Of a DNA stretch of 64,000 nt, positions 43,314-50,959 are shown piece after piece (the first letter of the stretch is position 1; each line of letters begins with the position of its first letter). The position numbers and the translations under genes are program-made. Under the pieces are notes generated by a model. It saw nothing but the letters and a program-made list of their open reading frames with translations, made no database searches and had not been told where the DNA came from. The DNA is from Algibacillus agarilyticus (lineage in GTDB: Bacteria > Pseudomonadota > Gammaproteobacteria > Enterobacterales > Alteromonadaceae), in the NCBI RefSeq assembly GCF_003286125.1, contig NZ_QMED01000008.1:102195-166194 (forward strand), written 5' to 3'.

Positions 43314-43565
43314 ATACCAATTCATATAAATAAGTGCTCTCTCAGAATGCATCCAGCGGTTTTTGAACAAGGCGTCGGTGTGTAGGAATGGTTGTTCCCT
43401 TTCAAATACCGATAACGCAGTTCAAAAGCCGCTGGGGCATTCCTTTCAGGCGAGTTTTAAATGCGCTTACTCTGTGTTGCCCGAACTAAAAAGAGCACCA
43501 CTATTCTTTCATTTAAGCGCATTTAAACACTCGCTGAGTGGGCACTTATTATTACGGATTGGTAT
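43314..43565 (+). mobile_element. 252-bp MITE, complete copy
   Basis: Imperfect terminal inverted repeats of about 32 bp: the left end starts ATACCAATTCATATAAATAA and the right end is ATTACGGATTGGTAT (reverse complement ATACCAATCCGTAAT), both continuing into AATAAGTG and CTCAG. Inside the palindromic ends the outermost bases are TA followed by CCAAT, fitting a TA target duplication as used by IS630/Tc1-type elements. Positions 43338-43565 match 63658-63885 (opposite strand) at 219 of 228 positions without gaps. No transposase is encoded. Confidence 0.88.
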
Positions 43566-43595
43566 AAATGGTTGTTAAACGTATTAAATATGCAA

Positions 43596-43623
43596 AAAAG
43601 CCGAGTTAGTTAACTCGGCTTTT
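43596..43623 (-). terminator. Bidirectional terminator after lipA
   Basis: Palindromic stem AAAAGCCGAGTTA/TAACTCGGCTTTT, 29 bp past the lipA stop. Confidence 0.88.
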
Positions 43624-43652
43624 CATTGGTAATACCCTAAAAAGTTAAAGTA

Positions 43653-44618
43653 TTATTTAACTTCTTCACCCGCCGCTTGGCGATCGGCATGGTAGCTTGA
43701 ACGCACCATTGGGCCACAAGCTGCATGTTCAAAGCCTAATTCATTAGCGATATCATTTAAGGCATCAAACTCTTTTGGGTGTACATAACGCTTAACCGGT
43801 AAATGATGTTTTGATGGCTGTAAATACTGACCTAAAGTAAGCATGTCAACATCATGCTCACGCAAGTCTTTTAACACTTCAGCGATTTCTTCATTTGTTT
43901 CGCCCATGCCCATCATTAAACCCGATTTGGTATTAACGGTTGGGTTAGCTTCTTTAAATTTACGCAGTAATTCAAGTGACCATTTATAATCAGCGCCTGG
44001 ACGTGCCATTTTATATAAACGTGGAGCGGTCTCTAAGTTATGATTAAAGACATCGGGTGGGCTCGTATTTAAAATATCGAGTGCGATATCCATACGACCA
44101 CGGAAATCTGGCACTAACACTTCAATTTTAATGTTTGGGTTATATTTACGAATAGCATTAATACAATCAACAAAATGCTGAGCACCGCCATCACGTAAAT
44201 CATCACGATCAACCGAAGTAATAACAACGTACTTTAGCTTCATATCCGCAATGGTTTTGCCTAATTTTTCTGGTTCACCTGCATCAGGTGCTTGTGGTCG
44301 ACCATGTGCTACATCACAGAAAGGACAACGACGAGTACAAATGTCACCCAAAATCATAAAGGTAGCAGTACCGTGAGTAAAGCACTCTGATAAGTTAGGA
44401 CAAGCCGCTTCTTCACAAACTGAATGTAAATTATTTTTACGCATCGCTTGTTTGATAGCATCTATTTTATCAGTTGTGCGAGGCAACTTAATCTTAATCC
44501 ATTCTGGTTTACGCAACATATCTTCTTTTTCTGTTGGTAATACTTGAATAGGGATCAAGCGCATTTTATCTTCGTCGCGAAGTTTTTCGCCGACTTGTGG
44601 ACGCGGAGCTTTACTCAT
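43653..44618 (-). CDS. lipA: Lipoyl synthase
   Basis: 321 residues, radical SAM enzyme. The CxxxxxC auxiliary cluster motif is in [14 protein letters not shown] and the radical SAM cluster motif [13 protein letters not shown] follows. [25 protein letters not shown] and GMGETNEEI are also conserved, and the C-terminal [10 protein letters not shown] provides the conserved RSSY. It inserts sulphur at C6 and C8 of octanoyl groups. It overlaps lipB by 8 bp, showing translational coupling. Confidence 0.97.
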   Translation of the reverse strand: MSKAPRPQVGEKLRDEDKMRLIPIQVLPTEKEDMLRKPEWIKIKLPRTTDKIDAIKQAMRKNNLHSVCEEAACPNLSECFTHGTATFMILGDICTRRCPFCDVAHGRPQAPDAGEPEKLGKTIADMKLKYVVITSVDRDDLRDGGAQHFVDCINAIRKYNPNIKIEVLVPDFRGRMDIALDILNTSPPDVFNHNLETAPRLYKMARPGADYKWSLELLRKFKEANPTVNTKSGLMMGMGETNEEIAEVLKDLREHDVDMLTLGQYLQPSKHHLPVKRYVHPKEFDALNDIANELGFEHAACGPMVRSSYHADRQAAGEEVK

Positions 44619-45264
44619 TTATTACGTTTCCTGATTCTAGGCTGTGCTGTTCAAAATTCAGCACGTTTTTAAGCTCAACAAGTAAATCTTGTTTTGCTTG
44701 TTCAATCGTTTGCGGACCACCCAATGTTTTACATTGAGTCATTTCTAAACCTTGGTAACCACATGGGTTAATTCGCTTAAAAGGAGATAAATCCATATCC
44801 ACATTTAAGGCTAAACCATGAAATGAACAACCACGGCGTATACGTAAGCCAAGTGAGGCTATTTTCATATTATCTACATATACACCCGGTGCATCGGCTT
44901 TGGGATAAGCTTTAATGTTATAGGGGGCAAGCATATTAACCAAAGCGGTTTCTATTGCGGTGACTAAATCGCGTACGCCCATTTTCTTTCGTTTGATATT
45001 AATAAGCACATAAGCAACCAATTGCCCTGGACCATGATAGGTCACTTGACCGCCACGATCGGCTTGGACAATAGGAATATCACCCGCCAGTAATACATGT
45101 TCGTCTTTGCCTGCTTGTCCTTGAGTAAAGACGGGTTCATGTTCAACAAACCAAATTTCGTCGGCGTTACTTTCATCACGCGTTGCGGTGAAGTTGCGCA
45201 TCGCTTCAAAAATAGGTATATAGTTTTGTCTGCCTAAATCGCGAACAATTACATTATCTAACAA
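44611..45264 (-). CDS. lipB: Octanoyltransferase
   Basis: 217 residues. Family motifs: [38 protein letters not shown], the catalytic lysine in [20 protein letters not shown] and the cysteine in [16 protein letters not shown]. It transfers octanoate from acyl carrier protein to lipoyl domains, providing the LipA substrate. It is placed 57 bp after ybeD and overlaps lipA, in the order ybeD-lipB-lipA seen across gammaproteobacteria. Confidence 0.97.
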   Translation of the reverse strand: MLDNVIVRDLGRQNYIPIFEAMRNFTATRDESNADEIWFVEHEPVFTQGQAGKDEHVLLAGDIPIVQADRGGQVTYHGPGQLVAYVLINIKRKKMGVRDLVTAIETALVNMLAPYNIKAYPKADAPGVYVDNMKIASLGLRIRRGCSFHGLALNVDMDLSPFKRINPCGYQGLEMTQCKTLGGPQTIEQAKQDLLVELKNVLNFEQHSLESGNVINE

Positions 45265-45321
45265 CTAACATGCCTTTTTACTTTATATACAGACCAAGAA
45301 AAACAAGTGTAAATAGGTTGA

Positions 45322-45585
45322 CTACAGTACCGTTCTCACACCCTTCACTTCAGACAGTGATTGGTATAACGTCTCTACTTGTTCTTTACTGCTTACCGTG
45401 ACATCTATGGTAACTGACTGATAGGTGCCTTTACCACTATCTTTCATTTTTGGTGAGTATTCACCAGGAACATACTGCTGCACAACAGCCACAACATTAT
45501 CGACTAAAGCAGGATCTTTTAAAGCCAAAACTTTAAATGGAAAACGACAAGGAAACTCTAAATACTCATCGAATTTTGTTTTCAT
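45322..45585 (-). CDS. ybeD: YbeD (DUF493) family protein
   Basis: 87 residues with YLEFPCRFPFKVLALKDPAL, KDSGKGTYQSVTIDVTV and a C-terminal EQVETLYQSLSEVKGVRTVL, the ACT-like fold of DUF493. It is commonly linked to lipoate genes and may regulate LipB or related enzymes; the mechanism is not known. It lies between dacA and lipB in the conserved order. Confidence 0.95.
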   Translation of the reverse strand: MKTKFDEYLEFPCRFPFKVLALKDPALVDNVVAVVQQYVPGEYSPKMKDSGKGTYQSVTIDVTVSSKEQVETLYQSLSEVKGVRTVL

Positions 45586-45664
45586 ATACTCTTCTCTACT
45601 AAGGTAAAAAGGCGAAACATAAATGCTTCGCCTTATAAATAATAATTAGAAATCGCGTTCAGTA

Positions 45665-46810
45665 TTACTCAGCAAATTTCATTTTGATCTTGTCAATCAT
45701 ACGGCTCGCAAAACCACCTTCTTCAACACTTTCTAGCGTTACAAGTGGGTATGAAGCAATATCTTCACCGTCAAGCTGTAAATATAATGTGCCAACAACC
45801 GCGCCTTTTGTAATTGGAGCCTCTAAAACGTTATCAAGTTCTAAGTTGGCTTTTAAATCTTTGCGTTTACCACGTGGGATCGTAATCGACGTGTCTTGAT
45901 TAATACCTAAACGAACGGTTTCTTTATTGCCTAACCAGATTTTTTGATCAGCAAATTTTTTGCCCGCATTGTATGGCGTAATCGTTTCGAAAAAACGGAA
46001 GCCATAGTTTAATAATTTTTTACTTTCTGTTTTACGGCCACGCTCTGAATCAGCGCCCATCACAACTGAAATGAGTCGCATCTCATCTTTTATCGCCGAC
46101 GAAACTAAGCTGTAACCCGCTTCTTGGGTGTGACCTGTTTTAATGCCATCGACATTTAAGCTTTTATCCCACAAAAGTGAATTTCGGTTATATTGTTTTA
46201 TACCGTTAAAAGTAAAAGATTTCTCACTGTAAATTGCATATTCTTCTGGCACATGGTTGATTAAGGCCTTGGCAAGAGTCGCCATATCAGTGGGTGTAGT
46301 GAAATGCTCTGAACTTGACAGCCCATGGCTGTTTTCAAAATGTGTATCGTTCATGCCTAACTCAACAGCATAAGCATTCATTAAATCAGCAAACGCCGAT
46401 TCTGATCCAGCAATGTGCTCAGCCATGGCCACGCAGGCATCGTTACCGGATTGAATAATAATGCCGCGGTTTAAATCGGCAACAGAAATTTCTTTCCCCA
46501 CTTCGATAAACATCTTTGATGATTCAGGGAAGTTTTTAGCCCAAGCCGTTTCACTAATGGTCACTTTATCATCAAGACTAATGTTCCCTTTTTTGATTTC
46601 CATACCAATAATATAACTAGTCATCATTTTAGTTAAACTAGCAGGTGCTAATTGGGTATGTGAATTTTCTTCTGATAAAACCATACCGGTTTTAGAATCA
46701 ATTAATAAATGGCCTTTGGCGTTAATATCGGGTGCTTTGGGCGTAATAGCGTAGGCTGATGATGAGAAAATGGCAGCGACGAATAGCACGCGTAATCGAA
46801 GATTTTTCAT
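45665..46810 (-). CDS. dacA: D-alanyl-D-alanine carboxypeptidase (PBP5/6)
   Basis: 381 residues. After a signal peptide (LFVAAIFSSSAYA) the serine peptidase motifs are PASLTKMMTSY (Ser-x-x-Lys), QSGNDACVAMAEH (Ser-x-Asn) and DGIKTGHTQEAG (Lys-Thr-Gly). The C-terminal beta-sandwich and the amphipathic end (GGFASRMIDKIKMKF) anchor it to the inner membrane. It removes the terminal D-Ala of pentapeptides in the periplasm. The neighbouring order is mltB-rlpA-dacA-ybeD. Confidence 0.96.
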   Translation of the reverse strand: MKNLRLRVLFVAAIFSSSAYAITPKAPDINAKGHLLIDSKTGMVLSEENSHTQLAPASLTKMMTSYIIGMEIKKGNISLDDKVTISETAWAKNFPESSKMFIEVGKEISVADLNRGIIIQSGNDACVAMAEHIAGSESAFADLMNAYAVELGMNDTHFENSHGLSSSEHFTTPTDMATLAKALINHVPEEYAIYSEKSFTFNGIKQYNRNSLLWDKSLNVDGIKTGHTQEAGYSLVSSAIKDEMRLISVVMGADSERGRKTESKKLLNYGFRFFETITPYNAGKKFADQKIWLGNKETVRLGINQDTSITIPRGKRKDLKANLELDNVLEAPITKGAVVGTLYLQLDGEDIASYPLVTLESVEEGGFASRMIDKIKMKFAE

Positions 46811-46962
46811 AGTGAGTTATTTTTGATCCTGTAATGAATAAATCGGCTAAAAATACAGCGTAAATTGTAACAAACTATCAAGCAGTTGTTCAGGTTTCAT
46901 CTATATCATTAAGTTTATTGTCATAACCTTAATGCTATGACGATTTAGCCGCGATGACACGC

Positions 46963-47691
46963 TTATAATCGCTTAGGGCTGTACCCCGAGAGTGTTAAAT
47001 ATGCTTGCAACTCAAGGAGTTTTTCTTCTTCAGCAATCGGCCCCATGATCAGCTCAAACGCTCCTTCACTTTCAACTATCTTTGAATCAACATTGTATAA
47101 CAAGGCCAATACCGAAGCCGAGCCCTGTAGGGCGGCTTTATCTTGGCTGCGTTCGATAAATAAATACCCACCGGGGGTGGTAGCTAACGCTTTAATTTTA
47201 ACATTCGCCGTACCGGTATCGGTCATGCCTAACTTATAAGCGGCAGAATAGGATAAATCAATAATTCGCTCAGGGTGGAATGGGCCACGGTCATTCACCC
47301 GCACAATAGCCGTTTTATTGTTATCTAAGTTAGTCACTTCAACATAAATGGGCAAAGGTAAATTTTTATGTGCGGCGGTCATGGTAAACATATCGTAAAT
47401 TTCGCCATTAGACGTTAAATGGCCATGAAATTTACGTCCGTACCAACTTGCGATACCGGTTTCTTCAAATCCCTTTGCATCTTGAATCACATCGTACGCT
47501 TGACCATTGACTTCATAAGGTTTATTGCCGCCGCGGCTTTTTTCGGTGTAATACGCGATCGGGTTTTGCATTTCTTTTGTGGTCGGGATCCGGGTGGGGG
47601 CTAAATCATTTGTTAATGCATAACGACTAGTATTAGCCGTGCACGCCCCGAGTAACACACAACATAAAACGATAAGTCCTTTATTCATCAT
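46963..47691 (-). CDS. rlpA: RlpA family septal-ring lytic transglycosylase lipoprotein
   Basis: About 242 residues from ATGATG at 47691, giving a lipoprotein signal (GLIVLCCVLLGACTAN, lipobox LGAC). The DPBB domain shows GIASWYGRKFHGHLTSNGE, with the conserved glutamate YDMFTMTAAHKNLPLP and VRVNDRGPFHPERIIDLSYS. The C-terminal region (ASVLALLYNVDSK ... LLELQAYLTLSGY) is SPOR-like. It targets denuded glycan at the septum. The start overlaps the mltB stop (ATGATGAATAA), so the two are translationally coupled. Confidence 0.93.
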   Translation of the reverse strand: MMNKGLIVLCCVLLGACTANTSRYALTNDLAPTRIPTTKEMQNPIAYYTEKSRGGNKPYEVNGQAYDVIQDAKGFEETGIASWYGRKFHGHLTSNGEIYDMFTMTAAHKNLPLPIYVEVTNLDNNKTAIVRVNDRGPFHPERIIDLSYSAAYKLGMTDTGTANVKIKALATTPGGYLFIERSQDKAALQGSASVLALLYNVDSKIVESEGAFELIMGPIAEEEKLLELQAYLTLSGYSPKRL

Positions 47692-48655
47692 GCTTTGCCA
47701 TTTCAGCTTTAATCGCTTCACTTAATTGGTATACCGCCATTGAATATAAAGGGCTGTGATTATATCGAGATATCACATAAAAATTTTGTAGCGTCAGCCA
47801 ATATTCATCTTCGGTCGCGCCTTTTAATTTAATTAAATGACCTTTATCTTGGGTATTAATATCGGCATTTACAAATACACCTTGGCTTAAAATATCCGAT
47901 ATTATTCGCTTAGGTTTTAAGTTTCGGCTTAAAATAGCTTTATGTTCATTCCCTGTTACACGGGCTTTAAATGCCACGGGCTGACCAAATTGCCATCTAT
48001 GTTTTTTAAAATAATTACCAACACTGCCGATTGCATCCACTTCATTGTTAAATAAATCACGTTTGCCATCACCATCAAAATCAACCGCATAATAACGGTA
48101 GCTTGATGGCATAAACTGCCCCCAGCCCATGGCCCCTGCGTAAGAGCTTTTTATATCGGTGACTGAAAACTGTTCGTCTTCTGCCAATACCATTAATTCA
48201 GCTAGTTCTTTCCTAAAGAATTTACCGCGCGATTTATGATAAAAACCTAACGTATATAAACTATCTAACGCACTGTATTTGCCTTTGTAATACCCGTATA
48301 GCGTTTCAACACCAATAATGGCAACAACAATAGCCGCATCTACACCGAGCTCTTTTTCAACTCGGTCTAAAGTTAAACGGTGTTTTTGCCAAAATTTAAC
48401 CCCGGCTTGCGTTCTTTTTTCAGTTAAAAAAATAGGCGCGTATTGATGCCAAGGTTTGGCTTCCCATGGCTTAGCCATCGCATCAAGCACGGTTTGATCT
48501 TTATTAGCTTGATCGAGCCAATGTTTAATTCGAGTAACCGGTAATTTATATTTTTCGGCGGTTTGTGCAATAAACTCGTCGTTGGTTTGGTTAACAGCCC
48601 AAGAAGAAAAAGGAATAGATAAAGATAAGAAACTGAAGAGTAACGCTTTGAACAT
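47681..48655 (-). CDS. mltB: Lytic murein transglycosylase B
   Basis: About 324 residues from the ATG at 48655 (MFKALLFSFLSLSIPFSSW signal peptide); a longer frame starts 45 bases upstream but lacks a sensible signal. Characteristic segments are VAIIGVETLYGYYKGKY (catalytic glutamate), FRKELAELMVLA, YAGAMGWGQFMPSSYRYYAV, DFDGDGKRDLF and the closing RYNHSPLYSMAVYQLS. It cleaves the glycan strand of peptidoglycan to 1,6-anhydro products. A membrane-bound lipoprotein form is not supported since there is no lipobox. Confidence 0.93.
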   Translation of the reverse strand: MFKALLFSFLSLSIPFSSWAVNQTNDEFIAQTAEKYKLPVTRIKHWLDQANKDQTVLDAMAKPWEAKPWHQYAPIFLTEKRTQAGVKFWQKHRLTLDRVEKELGVDAAIVVAIIGVETLYGYYKGKYSALDSLYTLGFYHKSRGKFFRKELAELMVLAEDEQFSVTDIKSSYAGAMGWGQFMPSSYRYYAVDFDGDGKRDLFNNEVDAIGSVGNYFKKHRWQFGQPVAFKARVTGNEHKAILSRNLKPKRIISDILSQGVFVNADINTQDKGHLIKLKGATEDEYWLTLQNFYVISRYNHSPLYSMAVYQLSEAIKAEMAKHDE

Positions 48656-48802
48656 ATAATAGAGTGCATAACCTAAAAAAATGTACGCAAACGGTAGCAT
48701 TATTTTTTGGCTAATAACACTGAATTATGGCTTAAATTTATACCTTACGTAAATAAAATAGCGCTGACAAATACATGTTAGCGCTTTGATAGCCAAGTTG
48801 CT

Positions 48803-50404
48803 TTATGCCGATTTTATATCGAGATTGGGAGCCAAGTTTCCCTGTTGTTTTTTTGCAAAAACGGCTTCCATTTCTTCTAATGATTTGCCTTTGGTTTCGG
48901 GTAATAACCAATACATTAATATAATGCCCACGGCGGCAAATAGACCATAAAGGCTGAATGTCCAAGCGGCTCCAAAAGTGGCTAATTCACTAGGAAATAC
49001 GAGCTGGGTTAAAAAACTAGCGCCACTGTTAATAATACCGCATACGGAAATCGCAACAGCCCTCACCTGATTAGGGAAAATTTCGGCGAGCAATACCCAC
49101 ATGACAGGGCCCAACGAGATCGCAAATGATGAAACAAAAGCCAATAACCCCACTAAAATAAGTGTCGAGTTCATTGTTGTTGCTGCTTTCATTAATTCAC
49201 CCTGGTGCTCACTAACAACGTTTTCACCTAACGCGCTGTTGAGCGCTTGTTTAAATTCAACATCAGAATGAAATTCAATATCAAGTACCGGTGTTAACGC
49301 TTGCTTATCAATGGTTGTACTAAAATCGTGTACCGACTGCTGATCAATTCGATAAGTCGCCTGACTAAACCCATAAGCTATCGTTGCCATACTAACTACA
49401 ACGCCAAATAAGCCAATCAGTAATAACGGTTTACGCCCTAATTTATCGATCATGAAAATAGCAAAAATGGTAAAAAACAAATTAATTAAACCAATCCAAA
49501 TAGCTTGAATAAACGCCGCGTTTTTACCGACACCACTGAGTTCAAATATACTGGGGGCATAAAAATAAACGGCGTTAATACCGGTAACTTGTTGCACAAC
49601 CGCAATGCTTAAGCCGACAAGTAAAGCTAAACGCATTTTTGAACCAAATAATTGCTTAAGTGCCTGAAAAATAGAAAGTGGTTTTTCTGACAGTGTATTT
49701 TTAATCTCATTTATTTGGACTTGCGCTTGCGCTTTATTCAATAATCGAGCAAATATACTTTCGGCTTTATCTGCTTGGCCATTAATAATCAGCCAACGTG
49801 GACTTTCAGGAATGAGAAACAACAAAGCAAAATAGGCAATGGCAGGGATAGCTTCTATACCGAGCATCCAACGCCATGTATTTTCGTTAAATGAAAAACC
49901 CAACCAACCCACTCCGGCAGTTTGACTTAATTGTAAAAACAGATAATTAGAAAAATAAGCAGCCGAAAAGCCAATCATAATGTTAAGTTGGTTAATTGAG
50001 ATCAGCCGACCACGTAAATGCGAAGGCGCTATTTCGGCGATATACATAGGCGCCAATAACAATGACGCAAATGCTAAACCGCCAATAAAACGCGCGACAA
50101 CCAAAAAAGCATAACTCGGTGCAAAAGCCGATATAATGGCAGAAACAACATATAAGGCGGCAATAATAATAAGCACCTTTCGCCGACCGATGCGATCACT
50201 TAATGGCCCGGCGCCAATGCTGGCCAAAACAGCCCCCAAAGTTGGCGCACTCACAACAAAGCCTTGCTGCCATGCATTTAAACTAAATTCAGCCGTTACA
50301 AAGCCAACAACACCAGAAATAACCGAGGCATCGAAACCAAAAATAAAACCACCTATCGAAACAATAATAGCCAGCATGTATGTGTAATAGTTATTTTGAA
50401 CCAC
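48803..50404 (-). CDS. Sugar:H+ symporter, MFS sugar porter family (XylE-like)
   Basis: About 533 residues from GTG at 50404, chosen because AAGGAGAG precedes it by 7 bases; the longer open frame has none. Twelve helices with sugar-porter motifs: GPLSDRIGRRKVL, the ARFIGGLAFA segment, PESPRWLI, QQVTGINAVYFYAP, DKLGRKPLLLIG and PETKGKSLEE. An extra loop of about 70 residues lies between helices 9 and 10 (YRIDQQSVHDFSTTIDKQAL). Members import xylose, glucose or galactose. It is divergent from a TonB-dependent receptor with a xyl-type operator between, so a pentose or oligosaccharide substrate is likely. Confidence 0.9.
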   Translation of the reverse strand: MVQNNYYTYMLAIIVSIGGFIFGFDASVISGVVGFVTAEFSLNAWQQGFVVSAPTLGAVLASIGAGPLSDRIGRRKVLIIIAALYVVSAIISAFAPSYAFLVVARFIGGLAFASLLLAPMYIAEIAPSHLRGRLISINQLNIMIGFSAAYFSNYLFLQLSQTAGVGWLGFSFNENTWRWMLGIEAIPAIAYFALLFLIPESPRWLIINGQADKAESIFARLLNKAQAQVQINEIKNTLSEKPLSIFQALKQLFGSKMRLALLVGLSIAVVQQVTGINAVYFYAPSIFELSGVGKNAAFIQAIWIGLINLFFTIFAIFMIDKLGRKPLLLIGLFGVVVSMATIAYGFSQATYRIDQQSVHDFSTTIDKQALTPVLDIEFHSDVEFKQALNSALGENVVSEHQGELMKAATTMNSTLILVGLLAFVSSFAISLGPVMWVLLAEIFPNQVRAVAISVCGIINSGASFLTQLVFPSELATFGAAWTFSLYGLFAAVGIILMYWLLPETKGKSLEEMEAVFAKKQQGNLAPNLDIKSA

Positions 50405-50959
50405 AAACGCTCTCCTTTTTGTTGTTTTGCTAAAAACGCTTAAACACAAAACACCAACTTTAAATTAACACATTGTTAATTTGATGATAAAAGACTAACA
50501 AAGCACATCGCACTTAACCACATAAATGTTATCAATACCAAAAACAATAAAAATGTAATTTTAAAAATAGTTAACTCAGATTAATTTGCTATATAAAACC
50601 ACATAAAATCGATTTAACACTATATTAGGATCGCGTTAAAGCCTATTAATAGGCTAAAAACTATGGATAAACAGATTTATTAATTAAACATTAACGATTT
50701 GATAAAAAATAGTAACATTTTTAATTTGACTCAAACTTTCATTGTTGTTAGATTTGTTATCGTTAACATTTGTTATGTTAAAAAGTGTACTAGTATTAAT
50801 AACGGCTATTAATAACAACACTTTTGATAAAGCAAAAAACACTGATTTTTTAACTAATAAGAAACACAACAATAACAACAGAGTCAATCACACTCTTTGT
50901 CCTGTTGGTTTCGGCCTTAACAGGTTAAGAGCAATCACAAGTGAATGGGGAACAACCAA
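50405..50959. promoter_or_regulatory. MFS-TonB receptor divergent control region
   Basis: 555 bp, AT-rich, with no credible gene. It contains the 14-bp operator at 50755-50768. The TonB receptor leader (50769-50959) contains a long AT-rich stretch with several TTGTTA repeats. Its regulation should overlap with that of the xyl locus. Confidence 0.55.
50755..50768. promoter_or_regulatory. LacI-type palindromic operator
   Basis: TGTTATCGTTAACA, matching the pair in the xylA-xylR1 region at 12 to 13 of 14 positions. It lies 192 bp upstream of the TonB receptor start and 351 bp upstream of the MFS start. Confidence 0.65.

Larger units (their letters stand above)
43202..43652. other. Intergenic region holding a MITE
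   Basis: 451 bp. The middle 252 bp is the MITE listed separately, followed by the lipA terminator. The rest is AT-rich leader of the binding-protein gene. An open frame at 43363-43578 lies inside the repeat and is not called as a gene. Confidence 0.6.

Noticed and set aside
43363-43578. Open frame inside the MITE (also at 63636-63926)
   Set aside because: Both copies translate to similar peptides only because the DNA repeats are 96 percent identical; the frame runs across MITE ends and has no ribosome site, so it is not called a gene.
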